This document shows positions 22,434 through 35,816 of a stretch of 64,000 bases of DNA, piece by piece. The notes beneath the pieces were generated by a model, which saw only the letters and a list, made by a program, of their open reading frames with translations, was not told where the DNA came from and searched no databases. The translations under genes were made by a program, and so were the position numbers. How positions within the stretch are numbered: position 1 is the stretch's first letter; the number at the start of each line of letters is the position of its first letter. This DNA is from Mycoplasmopsis arginini (GTDB lineage: Bacteria; Bacillota_I; Bacilli_A; Mycoplasmatales; Metamycoplasmataceae), in the NCBI RefSeq assembly GCF_900660725.1, contig NZ_LR215044.1:124001-188000 (forward strand). The letters run 5' to 3'.

Positions 22434-23711
22434 CCCAAAGAGAAAGTTCAAGTGCAACACAAATGCCTTGGGCTTTTTTTATTATACATTTTTTATTTTT
22501 TTAAATTATTTAATCAAAAAAAATAAATAAAAAAAGTTCATTTTTGCAAATGAAAATAAAAAATTTTTGTTTTACTGATATTTGTTGATAATGATCATTA
22601 TTTAGTATTTTCTAAATACATTTGTAGCGGTGTTTTCCAATTTAGTATTTCGCGTGTCATATTATTTATTTGGTTAACAACCGAATCTAATTTTTCTTGC
22701 GTTATAGTATTAAAGTTAAATCCTTTTTTAAATTCCCTTCTTAAAATTCCATTTCAATGTTCATTTGATCCTCTTTGAAAAGATGCATAAGGCTCAGCTC
22801 TATAAATTTTTATATTCATTCATCTAGCTAAAATACCTATTTTTTCAAATTCAATACCGTTGTCTATTGTTATTGTTTTTACTTGTAATTTATTATCTTT
22901 TATAATCTTTTTTAGTTCTGAATTAATTGTATGTGGTGATTTGCTTTGTATTATTCTTGCAAACCCAATTCTTGTTTTTCTTTCGGTTAAAGTTAAAACA
23001 TTATTATATCCATTTGCTCTTTTTCCTAAAACCAAATCTGCTTCTCAGTGTCCAAACTCAAGTCTTAAATCTATAGATTTAGGTCGGGTTCATATTGGAA
23101 AAACATAATCAGCTGATTTTACAAGCCGATTTATTACAGATGCAGTTCTTTTACCACCTTTTTTATAATATAGTCTTAATTTTTGATACTTTTTTATAAC
23201 TCAATTATTAGTATTTATTCAATTAAACACTGTTCTCAAAGAAGGGCAACAGTGCTTTGTTTTAGTTTTTATATAATTATATGTTGACTTTATGCCAAAA
23301 AACTTTTTGTCATATTTTTGTAAAAAAGCCTTAGAAAAATTTTTGAATTTTTTGTTATCGACAAATTTAAAATAATACTTATGTCTAAATCTTTCTTTTG
23401 TTTTTAAACTAGCATATTTAAATTCATAAACTCCAAATTCATTTGTATTCCTTTTTATTTCCCTACTTAAGGTTGATACACTTCGTTTAATTAATCTTGA
23501 AATCATACGAAGAGAATAATTTAACTTTAAGTAATTTTCAATAATTATTCTTTCAGAATCTGTTAAATGGTTATATTTTTTTATTGTATAATTCATATGA
23601 GTTCCCTCCGTTCCAATGGAACTTTTTTCTTTTTTTTAATTAATATAAAAAATTCAAGTTCCACATCTAAATTTTACTTTAAATGTGTTGCACTTGAATT
23701 TTCAATTTAGG
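22434..23711. mobile_element. Complete IS30-family insertion sequence, 1278 bp
   Basis: Imperfect terminal inverted repeats of 28 bp (24 of 28 match; core TTCAAGTGCAACACA at both ends) bound a single intact transposase on the minus strand. The element is flanked by a 20 bp direct repeat. Long target duplications and a preference for hairpin-like targets are known for mycoplasma IS30 members such as IS1630. Both ends contain terminator-like hairpins: TTGGGC plus seven T at 22469-22480 on the plus strand, and AAATTCAAGT...ACTTGAATTT plus T on the minus strand near 23651-23700. Confidence 0.9.
22598..23596 (-). CDS. IS30 family transposase
   Basis: 332 residues, intact when TGA is Trp. The N-terminal helix-turn-helix HLTDSERIIIENYLKLNYSL...STLSREIKRN is the IS30 DNA-binding domain. 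The DDE core is visible: LEFGHWEADLVLG (first Asp), VKTITIDNGIEFEK (second Asp) and YRAEPYASFQRGSNEHWNGILRREF with the catalytic Glu in the usual spacing. A small hairpin (GTTCC-ATT-GGAAC) lies directly before the GGAGGGA ribosome binding site and may limit translation. No frameshift is needed, so the element may still be active. Confidence 0.93.
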
Positions 23712-23731
23712 AACTCGGGAAAATCCGAGTT
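23712..23731. repeat. Right copy of 20 bp target duplication (terminator hairpin)
   Basis: Identical to 22414-22433. It keeps the rightward T-run (TTTTT at 23730-23734) but not the leftward one that eno would need. Confidence 0.9.
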
Positions 23732-23740
23732 TTTATATTA

Positions 23741-25147
<1,407 letters not shown>

Positions 25148-25171
25148 TTATAAAAAAATAATCTAATATAA

Positions 25172-25177
25172 ATTATA
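25172..25177 (-). promoter_or_regulatory. -10 element of eno
   Basis: TATAAT on the minus strand, about 55 bases upstream of the eno start. Confidence 0.4.
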
Positions 25178-25241
25178 AATTATTTATAAATTTAAATAAA
25201 GATTAAATAAAGAATTATTAAGATTAATATTTTTAATAATG

Positions 25242-25247
25242 TAAAAT
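25242..25247 (+). promoter_or_regulatory. -10 element of a leaderless gene
   Basis: TAAAAT ends 7 bases before the ATG at 25255, leaving no room for a ribosome binding site. Confidence 0.5.
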
Positions 25248-25254
25248 TCTATTT

Positions 25255-25959
25255 ATGAGTAATTTATTAGAAAAAGAATTTAATACATTTATAGACGAAA
25301 TTAGCAAAATTAGATACGAAGACCCTTTAAAAGCAGTTTATCTTTTAGATGAGGGAAAGAAACAATTTCCAATTAGTGCAATGCAAAACGAGATTGATGC
25401 TTTCAGAAATACTATTTTGTTTCAAATTAAGAAAAACAATTTAAAAGTTAAAACTAATTTGGATACATTATCTTTAATTAATTCATTAAAAAACAAGAAA
25501 ATGGACTATATTTTTATGATTACATATAATGAATTAAAGAATCGTGATTTAAACGAGTTTGCTTCAGAGTTTCAATACTTTTTTAACGGAGAAGGATTTG
25601 ATAATTCAGGATTTCAAACGTTAATTTACGACCTTTTACAAACAAAAGAAATTGATTATGAATACAATGTTCAAAAAGAATTAATTAATCCAAAGAAAGA
25701 TGGTTCTTTCTTAAAAAATGAATCAATTGCTAAATTAGAAAAAGAAATTTTATTACTTTTTAAAGAAGATGTTGCTAAAAGTAAAATTGCAAGACAAGTT
25801 TTTAGTGCTTATCTATTTAAAAACTGAGTTAATATCTTGAAAAACAAAACTTCAAATGAGTATGACGCAATTATAAATGTAACTAAAGTTTTATTCAATG
25901 AAAAAGATGAAGAATCTTTAAGCGAAAACGAAAAAACCTTATATGCATTATTTAAATAA
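25255..25959 (+). CDS. DUF3196-like conserved protein upstream of tig
   Basis: 234 residues, all-helical by eye, no signal or membrane segment. One TGA encodes Trp at about residue 191. I place it in the DUF3196 group (MG237/MPN330-type, TPR-like helical protein) mainly because that gene also lies directly before the trigger factor gene in M. genitalium and M. pneumoniae; the sequence match itself was not tested. The -10 box 7 bases before the ATG implies a leaderless mRNA. It is 50 bp from tig and may share its transcript. Confidence 0.55.
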
Positions 25960-26009
25960 ATAATGTTATAATATTAACAATATTTTTTATTCAAGGAGAA
26001 AAGAAAAAA

Positions 26010-27416
26010 ATGTCAAGAAAATTTAATAAAGAAAATACTGAACTAATTATTGACTATTCTTTAGAAGGCGAAGCATGAGAAAAAGCTTATGATAAGGCTA
26101 AAAAAGAATTAGCAAAAACTGTAACAGTTCCTGGTTTTAGAAAAGGAAAAGCTCCATTATTTGAAGCTTTAAAAAAGATTGATCCAGTTAGAATTTTTGA
26201 TAAAGCTATTAATGACAATTTAGAACACGTTTATAAAGAACATATTATTACCCAAATCGAAGATAACGATAAAATAGTTGACAATTATAGACCAGCTTTT
26301 AACATTAAAGAAATTGATTTAAAAAAAGCAGTTTATGAATTTATTTTCCCACTATATCCTGAAATTAAATTAGGTGACTATAAGAAAATTGAAACTAAAT
26401 TAGCAGATTCTGAAGTAACAGAAGAAGAACTAATAACAGCAAAAAATAAAATTTTAGAAAATTATGTTGTTATGATTGATTCAGAAGAACCTATTAAATT
26501 AAATGACCGCGTAAACTTTGATTTTGTTGGGTTTATCGATGGTGAAAAATTTGATGGTGGAGAAGCTGAAAAATTTGATTTAGTTATTGGATCAAACCAA
26601 TTTATTCCTGGATTTGAATCACAAATGATAGGTCTTAAAAAAGGTGAAACAAAAGACCTTAACTTAAAATTCCCTGAAACATATCACGCTAAAGATTTAG
26701 CAGGAAAAGACGTTGTATTTAGAGTTACAATTAACTCAATTAAAACAGCAAATTATCCAGAAGTTAATGATCAATTTTTAAGTGAAGTTAAGGTTAATCC
26801 GCTTGTAACTAATTTAGAAAGTTTTAATGAATTTGTTTTAATTTCAGCCTTAAAAGAAAAGTTACACAAAAATAGTTCAGAGTTTGTTGAATCTGCAATT
26901 AATGAAATTATTTCAAAATCAAGTGTAACATTATCAGAAATTTTAATTAACGAAGAAGCAGAAAGATACTACAAAAGTTTTATGCAACAATTAAAACAAA
27001 AAGGTATTAGTGAAAGAGATTATATTGAATTTGCAAAAACTACTAAAGAAGATATCTTAAAACTATACAAAGAAGAAGCTAAGAAAAATTTAACTAAATC
27101 ATTTGTATTTGGAAAAATTGTTGATGATGAAAAATTACATGTTTCAGCCGAAGATTATGAAGCAAAAATTAATCAGTTAGCTAATTTATATGGATTAAAA
27201 CCAGAACAAATTAAAACATTTATGCCATTTAAACAATTTGAACAAGGTGAATTACCAAATAAAATTTTTGAAAAATTAGCAGAATTAAATGATGCAAAAA
27301 GTTTTGCTGAATACAAGAAAGAAAATGAAAAAGTTTTAGCATACAACAAAAAAGCGGAAGAAGCTATTGTTGCAGTAGCAAAAGCTAAATCACAAGAAAA
27401 ATCTGAAGAAAAATAA
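26010..27416 (+). CDS. tig: Trigger factor (ribosome-associated chaperone, PPIase)
   Basis: 468 residues. The N-terminal ribosome-binding domain carries the signature VPGFRKGKAPLFEA (residues 44-57, with the FRxGxxP core). The FKBP-like domain is at about 155-250 (DRVNFDFVGFIDGEKFDGGEAE, VIGSNQFIPGFESQMIGLKKGE). The helical C-terminal domain that cradles nascent chains follows, ending in a Lys/Ala/Glu-rich tail. CAAGGAGAA lies before the ATG at 26010; a TGA Trp codon at about residue 24 lies after that start. Followed by a strong terminator. Confidence 0.95.
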
Positions 27417-27434
27417 TTAAATTATTATAAATTT

Positions 27435-27480
27435 AAAATATGGCCAATTGTACTTTTGTATAATGTCGCCATATTTTTTT
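27435..27480 (+). terminator. Terminator of tig
   Basis: AAATATGGC...GCCATATTT stem with a 23 nt loop and a T run. Confidence 0.75.
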
Positions 27481-27497
27481 AAATTAAATTTTTACAA

Positions 27498-27533
27498 AAT
27501 AAAAAGCCAGATAAATTTCTGACTTTTCTTTGA
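27498..27533 (-). terminator. Terminator of the mib-mip/F1-like operon
   Basis: On the minus strand AGTCAG-AAATTTAT-CTGGCT is followed by TTTTATTTT, starting just after the MSC_0620-family stop. This marks the operon's end, before any alpha or beta subunit gene. Confidence 0.7.
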
Positions 27534-27536
27534 TTA

Positions 27537-29660
27537 TTATAAAGCGATCATAATTATTGATAGAAGTAACACAACTAAGACAATAGTAATTGTTAAAATT
27601 GATAGTTTACTTAATTTTAATGATTTTAATTGTTTGCTCTTTACTGCTATAAAAATAATTGATGCTAAGGCTACTATTAAAGAAATACTTAGTAATCCGT
27701 AACCAACTTGGTTCAATGCTCTTTTTCCATTATTTTTATTATTGTTAATTTGAATATCAGCTTGGAAATATGCCTTGCTAAAATTATCTTGGTCTTTCTT
27801 ATCTGTTAATTTTTTATTATCAACTAATAAAGCCAGTGTTGCAAAATTGTCCATAATTTCTTTAACTGATTTTGTGTAGTAATCATATCAATTAAAAATA
27901 TTTAAAGTTCTTGATCCAGTCGAGGCTATTAATCTTGAAATTTGTTTATTTAATAAGTCATAATAATGATTTACAATATTTAAATCAAAACCGTTCTCAT
28001 CAAAATTTCTTTTAACAATTTCGGCATTTAATTTAATAATTTCTTTAAATCTCAATAAAACAAATTTTAATGAGTTAGATAAACTATAGAAATAATCTGC
28101 GCCATTAATTGTTGATGAAAATAAACTTGTTAATAATAAATAATCCGAATTTCTAATATTTGATTTTAAAGTTGTATTATCATTTGGATTTTTTAAGTAT
28201 GAAAATGCTGCATTTGTAATTATCTTATTTGCTTCTTCTACATAAGATAATTTATTTGTCAATAAAACACCAGTTCCAACTAAATTATAAAGCGCATCCC
28301 TTAAAATATCATTTCTTAATTCATTATAGTTAATTTTATCGTCAATACCTAATGCAGTAAATATTTTTCCAAATAAGTTTTTATTTGAATTAATAATTTT
28401 TTCATATACATAATTTAGGGCTTCTTGTTCTTTTGAGTTATCAATTGATAATTCTATTTTATAAGAACGAGATTTTTTAGTATCAACACGGTCTGTAATT
28501 TTAACTGTTGCCACTAAAGTTGTATTGTTTTTATTATCTAATGCAGTAACTGAGTATTCGTATCTTGTGTTAATTGCATTATTAAAGAAGAACATTTTTG
28601 CTTTAATTTCAGCACTAGCACTGTCAAAATAACTTTTTAAATTAGTAGCAGTTTTGGTAGTATGAACAAAGTTAACATTTGGTACTAAACTTGGCAGAGC
28701 TTGAATTTGTTCCTCGGTGTCTACTTTTTTATTTGGTTTATCGCCAGGAACAAGATCAGGCTTATTAATCGGTTCATCTTCTTTCTTTTCGGATTCTTCT
28801 TCTAAAGTAAAGTTTTTATTTTGATTTAAGTCGAATTTAACAAACTTTTTATGAAGTTTCGAGAGAATATATTCTTCTCATGAAGCAAAGTCTTTTGGAT
28901 GAGTAAAGCTAAAACCGTTGATTGTATTTTCTTTATCTGCTCAACTTCCGAATTTAATGTTTATGTGTTCATTAATTTTAGGAATATCTTCAGCATCATA
29001 CATCATTTGAGGTAATTCTTTAGTTAAAGCACCAAAGTAATCTTTAATTAATTTTTCAAGTTTATCTTTAGTTATAGCATTTAATTCTTCTTTTCCTTTG
29101 GTAATTTTTCCATCCGGTTTAATTTGTTCTGAGTAATCGGTTTTTGTATCTTTACCAATTTTTATGTCATCAAATTTTTCACCATCGTAATCAACTTTTG
29201 AAATATGATAATTTTTGTTAGTTGACATCACATAAGGAAAAACAACGGCAAAACCAAAGTTATTAGTATGTTGGGTTTTTAAACTTTCCTTATTTTTTTC
29301 TAGATGTTGTTTTAAAACTTGAATATAAATTAATTTTTCAATATTGTTTTTAAAATCTTTATCTAAATCTTTTAATAATTTTCCTTTTTCATTATCAAGG
29401 AATTGTATTGTTAAGTCTATAACTCTTTCAACATCTTTTTCTACTTTTTCTTTTGCTAAGTTTGCAAAAGTGTCAAAGTTAGGATCTAATTTTGGTTTTT
29501 CAGGTGTTGAAGGCGCTGAAGGATTTGATGGATTCGAAGGAGTGGTGTTTCCACCTTCACCTTCAGAGACTTTATTATATGAAGCTGATAGTAAAGCAAA
29601 AGGTGCAAAAGGTATTGCACTAACTAATCCTAATGATAATAATTTATTTTTTATTTTCAT
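27537..29660 (-). CDS. MSC_0620 family F1-like ATPase-associated subunit
   Basis: 707 residues, three TGA codons as Trp. An N-terminal signal-like helix (LLSLGLVSAIPFAPFALLSAS, no lipobox Cys) is followed by a Pro/Ser/Thr linker (TPSNPSNPSAPSTPEKPK) and a large, probably extracellular domain. The C-terminus has two membrane helices (about residues 648-668 and 682-704). This layout and the position after the epsilon-like gene match the MSC_0620 family of the mycoplasma F1-like X0 ATPase, thought to form part of the membrane sector. The start overlaps the upstream gene by 17 nt. It is normally followed by alpha and beta subunits, which are absent here. Confidence 0.75.
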
Positions 29661-30117
29661 ATTTAATCTCTTTTACTATTTTTAAGTTTTGTTCCATTTT
29701 TAAAATATATAGTTTTTGCTTCAATAATTTTTCTTCCATAAATTGGTCTAGACTTAAACCAATTTTTTGTAATGATTCATAATAATTTATTTTATCCATC
29801 ACTTCTTTGATTAAAACCTTATTAAATTTAGCTTTCTTATTTTGTTTATAAATTTCCATTTTATTAAAAGTATTAATTTTGATTTCATTATCAGTAACAA
29901 TAATATTAGTATTTATTAGGAATAAAAAGAATTCTTTGTTATCATCTAAATCTCTAATTTTAACAATTGTATTTTCATAAGCCATTATTGAATTTAAATC
30001 AGCTAATGCTCAATCATCTTCGTCATCTACATTAATAAATAATTGTCCATTTCTAATTAAAAGGTTTTTATTGCCGATAAAATTAATATTAATTTTAAAT
30101 GTGTTATTTGTTGCCAT
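29644..30117 (-). CDS. MSC_0621 family F1-like ATPase epsilon-like subunit
   Basis: 157 residues, one Trp as TGA. The N-terminal 80 residues are beta-rich (FKININFIGNKNLLIRNGQLFINVDDED) and the C-terminal 75 are helical (LIKEVMDKINYYESLQKIG...), the two-domain shape of F1 epsilon. Position between the gamma-like gene and the MSC_0620 gene supports the call. ATG overlaps the gamma-like stop by one base (TAATG), with GGAGG upstream. It would form the central stalk with the gamma-like subunit. Confidence 0.65.
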
Positions 30118-31025
30118 TATTTTTTACCTCCAAAACCTTCGTTAGATCTTGTTAATAAAACAATTTCTTCAATTTCTTTTTCACGTTTAGTACGAATTAT
30201 TTTCTTTTTGATTTTGGTAATTTCTTCTTCAATTTGGTTAATAATTTTATTTGTTGTAACTAAGTCGTTTTTAGCATTATAGAACGAAGATTCAATTAAT
30301 AATGAATAAATAGCATTTTCTAAAAATATATTAATCTCATTTTCAATAAAATCTTCAATACCAGGATAAATCTTATAATCGCTAATATCAAATAACGTTT
30401 TTTCTTCATCCATTTCGCTAACTAATTTATTTACGTCAAACTGATCGATAGGAAGAATGGTAAAATAACTGTTATAGTTTTTGTTTGTATTAAGGACAAA
30501 ATTAACTTTATTGTAATTATTGTCAATGTGTAAGATTTTAACAAATTGACTTATTATTCAAGCTATATTATTGGTTTGCTTATCTTCTTCACCAAATGAT
30601 TTAATAACGTTGAAATTATTTTGCTTGCAAAACTAATTTGCTCTTTGACCAATAGCGATAAAATCATCCTTCTTAGGGTTAACATTTTCTAATAATTTCT
30701 TTTCATATCTACTATATGAGTCTGTTGAATATTTTTGATTTTCAGTTAAATAAATTCATAAAACTGATTTTCTTTTGAAAACATTCTTGATTTTTTGCGA
30801 AAGTTTGCCTTCTTTTTGTGAGTCATTAATCAATTTATTTTTAATAGCATATTTTTCTTTTATAGCTTTAATTAAGTTAATGTTTAATAAAGCATTAGAA
30901 ATATTAAATTTTAACTTTCTAGTTAGCTTCATAATATCAATTAGAAGAATATTTTTTGAGTTATTTACTTTTGTTAAAATACCTTCTAAATTTTGAAGTT
31001 TTTCTTCTCATTTTTTTAAATGCAT
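30117..31025 (-). pseudogene. MSC_0622 family F1-like ATPase gamma-like subunit, interrupted by TAG
   Basis: The reading frame from 31025 runs to TAA at 30117 (302 codons) but has one internal stop, TAG at 30633-30635, after GQRAN and before FCKQNNFNVIKSFGEED. Sequence on both sides is gene-like and in one frame, with TGA used as Trp. The N-terminal coiled helix (LTRKLKFNISNALLNINLIKAIKEKY) and C-terminal helix (INQIEEEITKIKKKIIRTKR) are where F1 gamma has its long antiparallel helices. A single base change explains the break; a restart at the ATG at 30413 could yield a fragment. Sequencing error is possible. Confidence 0.7.
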
Positions 31026-31026
31026 A

Positions 31027-31536
31027 CTATCACCCTAAAATATTTTTCTCATTGTAAAATATGTTTAATAAATTGTTTTGATTATCACTTTTGATAATAA
31101 TGTTTTCAAATATTTCGATATAAAAATTATTTGCTAATAAGTTATTAATTTCATCATTTAGATATAATGTTATGTTTTCTTTAATTAGGCTTGAATTTGT
31201 TTTTAAATTGATAGCTTCAAAATTTGTTGCAGGCTTATCAGTTATATATGGAACTAAATAAAAGTTATTCAACTCTTTATCTAATTTAAAAGAAATTATA
31301 AATTTATCAAAAATAATTTCTTGTTTATTTAAAAAAGCAGTTTTTAGTAAATCTAGCAATTTGTTTATTTCTTTATTTTTAAAACTTGTTGTGCTTTTTA
31401 GTAAAACTGTTGAAATAAGTTTGTCAAAAGAAATAAATTTATCCTGTTTTTTTATTTCATCAAAAGAGGCATTTAATAAATCTATTTTTTTTGTAGTTTC
31501 TTTAAATAGATTTAATTCCTTTTTATTTATTTTCAT
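31027..31536 (-). CDS. MSC_0623 family F1-like ATPase-associated protein (DUF2714-like)
   Basis: 169 residues; TGA at 31030-31032 is read as the last Trp and the stop is TAG at 31027-31029. No signal or membrane helix. Charged helical N-terminus, then an alternating pattern (FDKFIISFKLDKELNNFYLVPYI). The call rests on order: in mycoplasmas this small soluble gene lies between the MSC_0624 membrane protein and the gamma-like subunit. Start overlaps the upstream gene by 14 nt. Its biochemical role is unknown. Confidence 0.6.
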
Positions 31537-32989
31537 TAATTGCCTCCTTCATAGCTTTATTTTTTCTTGTAATAACATTTAAAGTTAAAATTAAATTAAT
31601 AATTGTTGCGATGTTAAAGGTAAATAGTAAAACTAATGTTGAAATAACAAAAATTTGATCTAATGATAATAATGAAGAAATATTATAGAAACTTTGATTA
31701 TTGTTAGCTAACAATAAGGCATTTAAACCATTAATTATTAATGTAGATACAATTAAACTAACAATTAATTTCAAGAAAATAGAAACATATATAGGCTCAT
31801 TTGTAGTTTTAAATTTGTAAATTAATAAACTAATAACACTAAATAATGAAGCAAATAAAATAGTGATGTTAGTTACAATAATTTCTTGATTTTTTAAACT
31901 TACTATTGCAGTTACTATTCAAATTAATGTAAGAATAAAACCTGTAAAAATAGTGTTTAATAATACACCTTTAATTATTAATTTTCTAACAAAATTTACT
32001 AAAACATAAGATAAAAATATTAAACCAATAAAAAATAAACCAATTAAGTATAAATAATTTTTTGAAGGTGAATCAGCTATGATAACATCTGAGCTTTTTT
32101 TATAAAATAAAGCTCTAATAAATCATATTAAGCTTGTAAATGTTAAAGCAATATATAATAATAATTTTTCTCTTGTATCAGTATTTTTATTTTGTTTTGA
32201 TGCAATTAACATAATACGCTCAAAATTTATTCCAAGTACAAGTAAACTTATTATTAGGAAAAACATAATAATATAGAATAAATTCTTTGTATCTTTCTTT
32301 GAAAACATATTTACAAAAAATTGATGAACAATATTATTATTTAAAAAGTCATCTTTATCACCTTTAATTGAAAATACTCAAATTGATAAGATGATGATAA
32401 AAGTTAATACTAAAGCAATTCTTGAAGAAATTGAAATTACTATTGCTTTTTTATTTTTGTAAACTAAAGGATTTGTTTTTCTTTTTAGTTTATATGTATA
32501 AATTGAATATGAAATGTCAATTAATAATAAAGGGATTGATATAAAAGATAAAGCATAATAATGCATTGTTCCTTGTTTAAAAAAAGTAAATAATAATATC
32601 ACTGAAACAATTGAAAACAATAGATAAATTACGAATCATGGAATATATTTTTTAGTTGATTCCTTGTGAGTAAATATATTCGAAAAGTTTTTTGTAATTG
32701 TGTATATAAAGATACTGATTAATAAAAACAATCTAAATAATGCTAAATAATTGATCCGTTCATTTGTTAAACTAGAAAATTCTAAAAAGTATTCAATATT
32801 ACTTTTAAAAAACAGTTTGTTTGAAAAAATTGTTGTTGGTGCAAAGAATAAAATCAAACCTGACAACACAACAAAAAAGCTAATTAAAATTAATTTTAAA
32901 GTTGTTACTAATGAGTTTTTCTTTTTATTATTTAGCATCGACTCAAAATCATCATAAATTTTCTTCTCTTTCACCTGGGAATTAACCAT
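31523..32989 (-). CDS. MSC_0624 family F1-like ATPase-associated polytopic membrane protein
   Basis: 488 residues with about 12 hydrophobic helices spread over the whole length after a short charged cytoplasmic start (VNSQVKEKKIYDDFESMLNN). Loops are short and Lys-rich. Position directly after mip and before the MSC_0623 gene identifies it with the MSC_0624 family, the polytopic component proposed to form the X0 membrane part of the F1-like ATPase. ATG overlaps the mip stop by one base, so it is translationally coupled to the protease. Confidence 0.75.
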
Positions 32990-35790
32990 TATCTCTCACC
33001 TCCTCTTGTAAATTTAAATTTATCTGGAATATTTTCATCATTAAGACCTTCTGAAAATAAGTTTGTTTTTTCTAATTGTGGGTAAAGCAGTTTTAAAGCC
33101 TGTCTATATGATTTAGTTTGGAATTCACCACCACCATAGATTAAGTCATATTGTGGTAAATTGTAATTTCCAAATAAGCCATTATAGTTAAAGCCTTCTG
33201 ATCTAAATGCAACTGAAAGACCCATTCTAGCAATGTTATTAGTTGCATGGTGTACTGCTACTAATTCATTGTTTTGGTTTCTTACTGAAGATCCTGAAGA
33301 TCCGCCAGTTGGTGCTCATCTTCTTGGCATATATTTTAATGCCATACTCATATACTTCTTACCTTCGTGTTCATATAATTGCCCACTTATTAAAGGTGAT
33401 GTTAAAAATGAATCCAAAATACCAGGTTTGTCAGCAAATGAACGATAACCAATTTGGTATGATAAAAAATCTCCACGATTTAGAGTTTCTTCTGAAAATG
33501 AAGAAGGACCATTTTCACCACTAGTAATTTTTGCATCATAATATTCTGATTCAGTATTAGTTCATAAACTATATGAGGTTCCTCATTTAGCTCTTTCCTT
33601 TTGATCATCATCTTGATATGGTTTTAAATAAAAGTCTGTTCTTGAACCAGGTCAACCTACAGCATATAAGTTATCTAATGATTTGCTTATTTTCCCTCTT
33701 AAAGGATAATTTATTGCTTGATAATCATGTAAATATGATTTGTTTCTAAATTTAATATGTACATCAGGATTATTAGCATAATTATTAGTAATTTCTTTAG
33801 CTAAATTAAAGTTATTTTGACTTGTGAAATTTTGAGTAACATTTTTATCGTTTGAAATAGCAACAAACGATTGTGCCATTTTCTCAAAATCAATTTCTAT
33901 AACAGCAAAATCAGCAAATTCTTCAACATCTTTATAAATTTCTTTTTGACGATCTGATAAGAATTCTTTTGGACTTTTACTTAAATAATCTGTTGCTGTA
34001 AAAACTGTTTGAATTGCACTTGGATCTTGATTTGAAAACGAAGTAATATTATCATCCATACTTGAAATTCTTAATTTTGCTCCAACTTTAATATCATTAT
34101 TAATTTTAGTTATTGTAAAGCCACTTAGATTTTTAGTAATTGCTTTTGCAACGTGAGCATTTGTTCCGAAATATCATTTTGTTGGATACTTTCCATTAGA
34201 TACTGGTTGATAATCAAGAACTCATATTGTTCCTGATTCAGAAAGTAATTCTCTTTTAGTATTAGCTCTTTCTTTATACTCAGTAATTTGCTTTCTTAAA
34301 ATTTCAATTTCTTTTTCTCTTGTATGAGTCTCAAAATGTTTAATTGTTTTATCATAATCTTCAAGAATTTTTCTTTTTTGTTCATTTAAAGAATCAGTTA
34401 AATGAACGTCTTTATTATTTTTAATTTTTTCATCTCACTCTTTTTCAATTTGAACTCTGTTAGTGCGCAATTCTTCTAATTTTTGATTAATTTGATTTTT
34501 AAAAGTTGTTTCATTTTTAGCATCTTCTCAAAATTTAATTGAATTTTCTGCATTGGTAATTTCTTTCTCAAAAGTGTTGTAATTATTTAATGTTAAAGAA
34601 AAAGTTTGGTGTGCTATTTTTAAAAATTGTTCATTAACAATAGTTCGAGCAAGACCAATTGTTTGATAAATATTCTTTTTGCCTAATGAATCAATGGCAC
34701 TAGGGCCTTTTCCAACTTCATCTGCATATACTTCTAGACCATCATATGAACCGTCTTTATGATATGTAGGAACACTAAAACCTTTATAAGCAGAATTATC
34801 ATATGAATCTAATTTTAATTCTTCAGCCTTAGCATCAAATTCTCTTTTCTTAGTTTCATCAATGATTAAGTTAGGTCTTAAATCAGATAAACTTTTTACA
34901 TTCTTTGAGAAACTTAAACTTTGTTTTAAAGCTTTTAAATACTCTTCGTTATCTTTTTTAAATCTTCCAAACTGATCTAATTTTTCGTATTTATCAAATT
35001 CGCTTAAATTAGCATTATTTTCTGATCCACTTCCGTTTGGTTTATTTCCTTGGTTATCAGTATTAAGAGGATTATGTCCTAATCCATCTAATTTAAAAAT
35101 AAAGTTCTTTTGAGTATTTGTGGCTTTATTTCTGAACACAAGATTTATTTGAGCTTGTCCAGTTATATTAGCATTGCTTTCTAAAATAATATTATTAACA
35201 ATAAATTCTATTTTCTTATTTAACTCTTCATTTTTTGATTTTACCTTTAATGAAGATGCTTGATTTTGAAGTTCACTTGGATAAATATGTGCTTTTTCGT
35301 GTTGAGGAAAGAAACTGTTAAAATCTAGATCAAAATTAGTTTCAATATTTTGTGAGTTAGTTAATTCACGAAAATCATTTTCAAATCTAGCATCAGGGTA
35401 GTCTAGTTTTGGGTCAACTTTAGGATTATTACTATTTTCTTCGTTAATTTTTTTATAGTTATTTAATTCTATTGTCAACTCATTGATTAAATCTTTAATG
35501 TTATTTTTTGTTTTTCTTAAAGTAATTAAGTCTGTTTCTTTACTTTCAATATTTTCTTTGTAATCATTAATGATTTTTGTTGATTCCAAAAACGCTTTAC
35601 TTTTATAAGAAGTTTTATTTTCAATTTTGATTTTGTTAATTACTTTATTTAATTTATCAATACTTTCTTCAATTAAACGTTTTTCTTTTGAAATTTCATT
35701 TTCACAAGAAATTAATCCAAAAGTGGGCAATAAAGTAATTGTTCCGCCTAATAAACTTGTTATTAAAATTCTTTTTTTCTGTTTATTCAT
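32989..35790 (-). CDS. mip: Mycoplasma immunoglobulin protease MIP (DUF31 serine protease lipoprotein)
   Basis: 933 residues with a lipoprotein signal (LISC at 26-29). A coiled-coil region follows (about 30-115 and 400-480). The DUF31 trypsin-like domain has a plausible triad: His in FGTNAHVAK, Asp in EEFADFAVIEIDF, Ser in APTGGSSGSSV. MIP cleaves the heavy chain of IgG held by MIB and is encoded right after it, as here. All Trp in the protease domain are TGA. The frame is uninterrupted. Surface location on the membrane is expected. Confidence 0.9.
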
Positions 35791-35816
35791 CTTAATACCT
35801 CAAATAATCCTAATTA

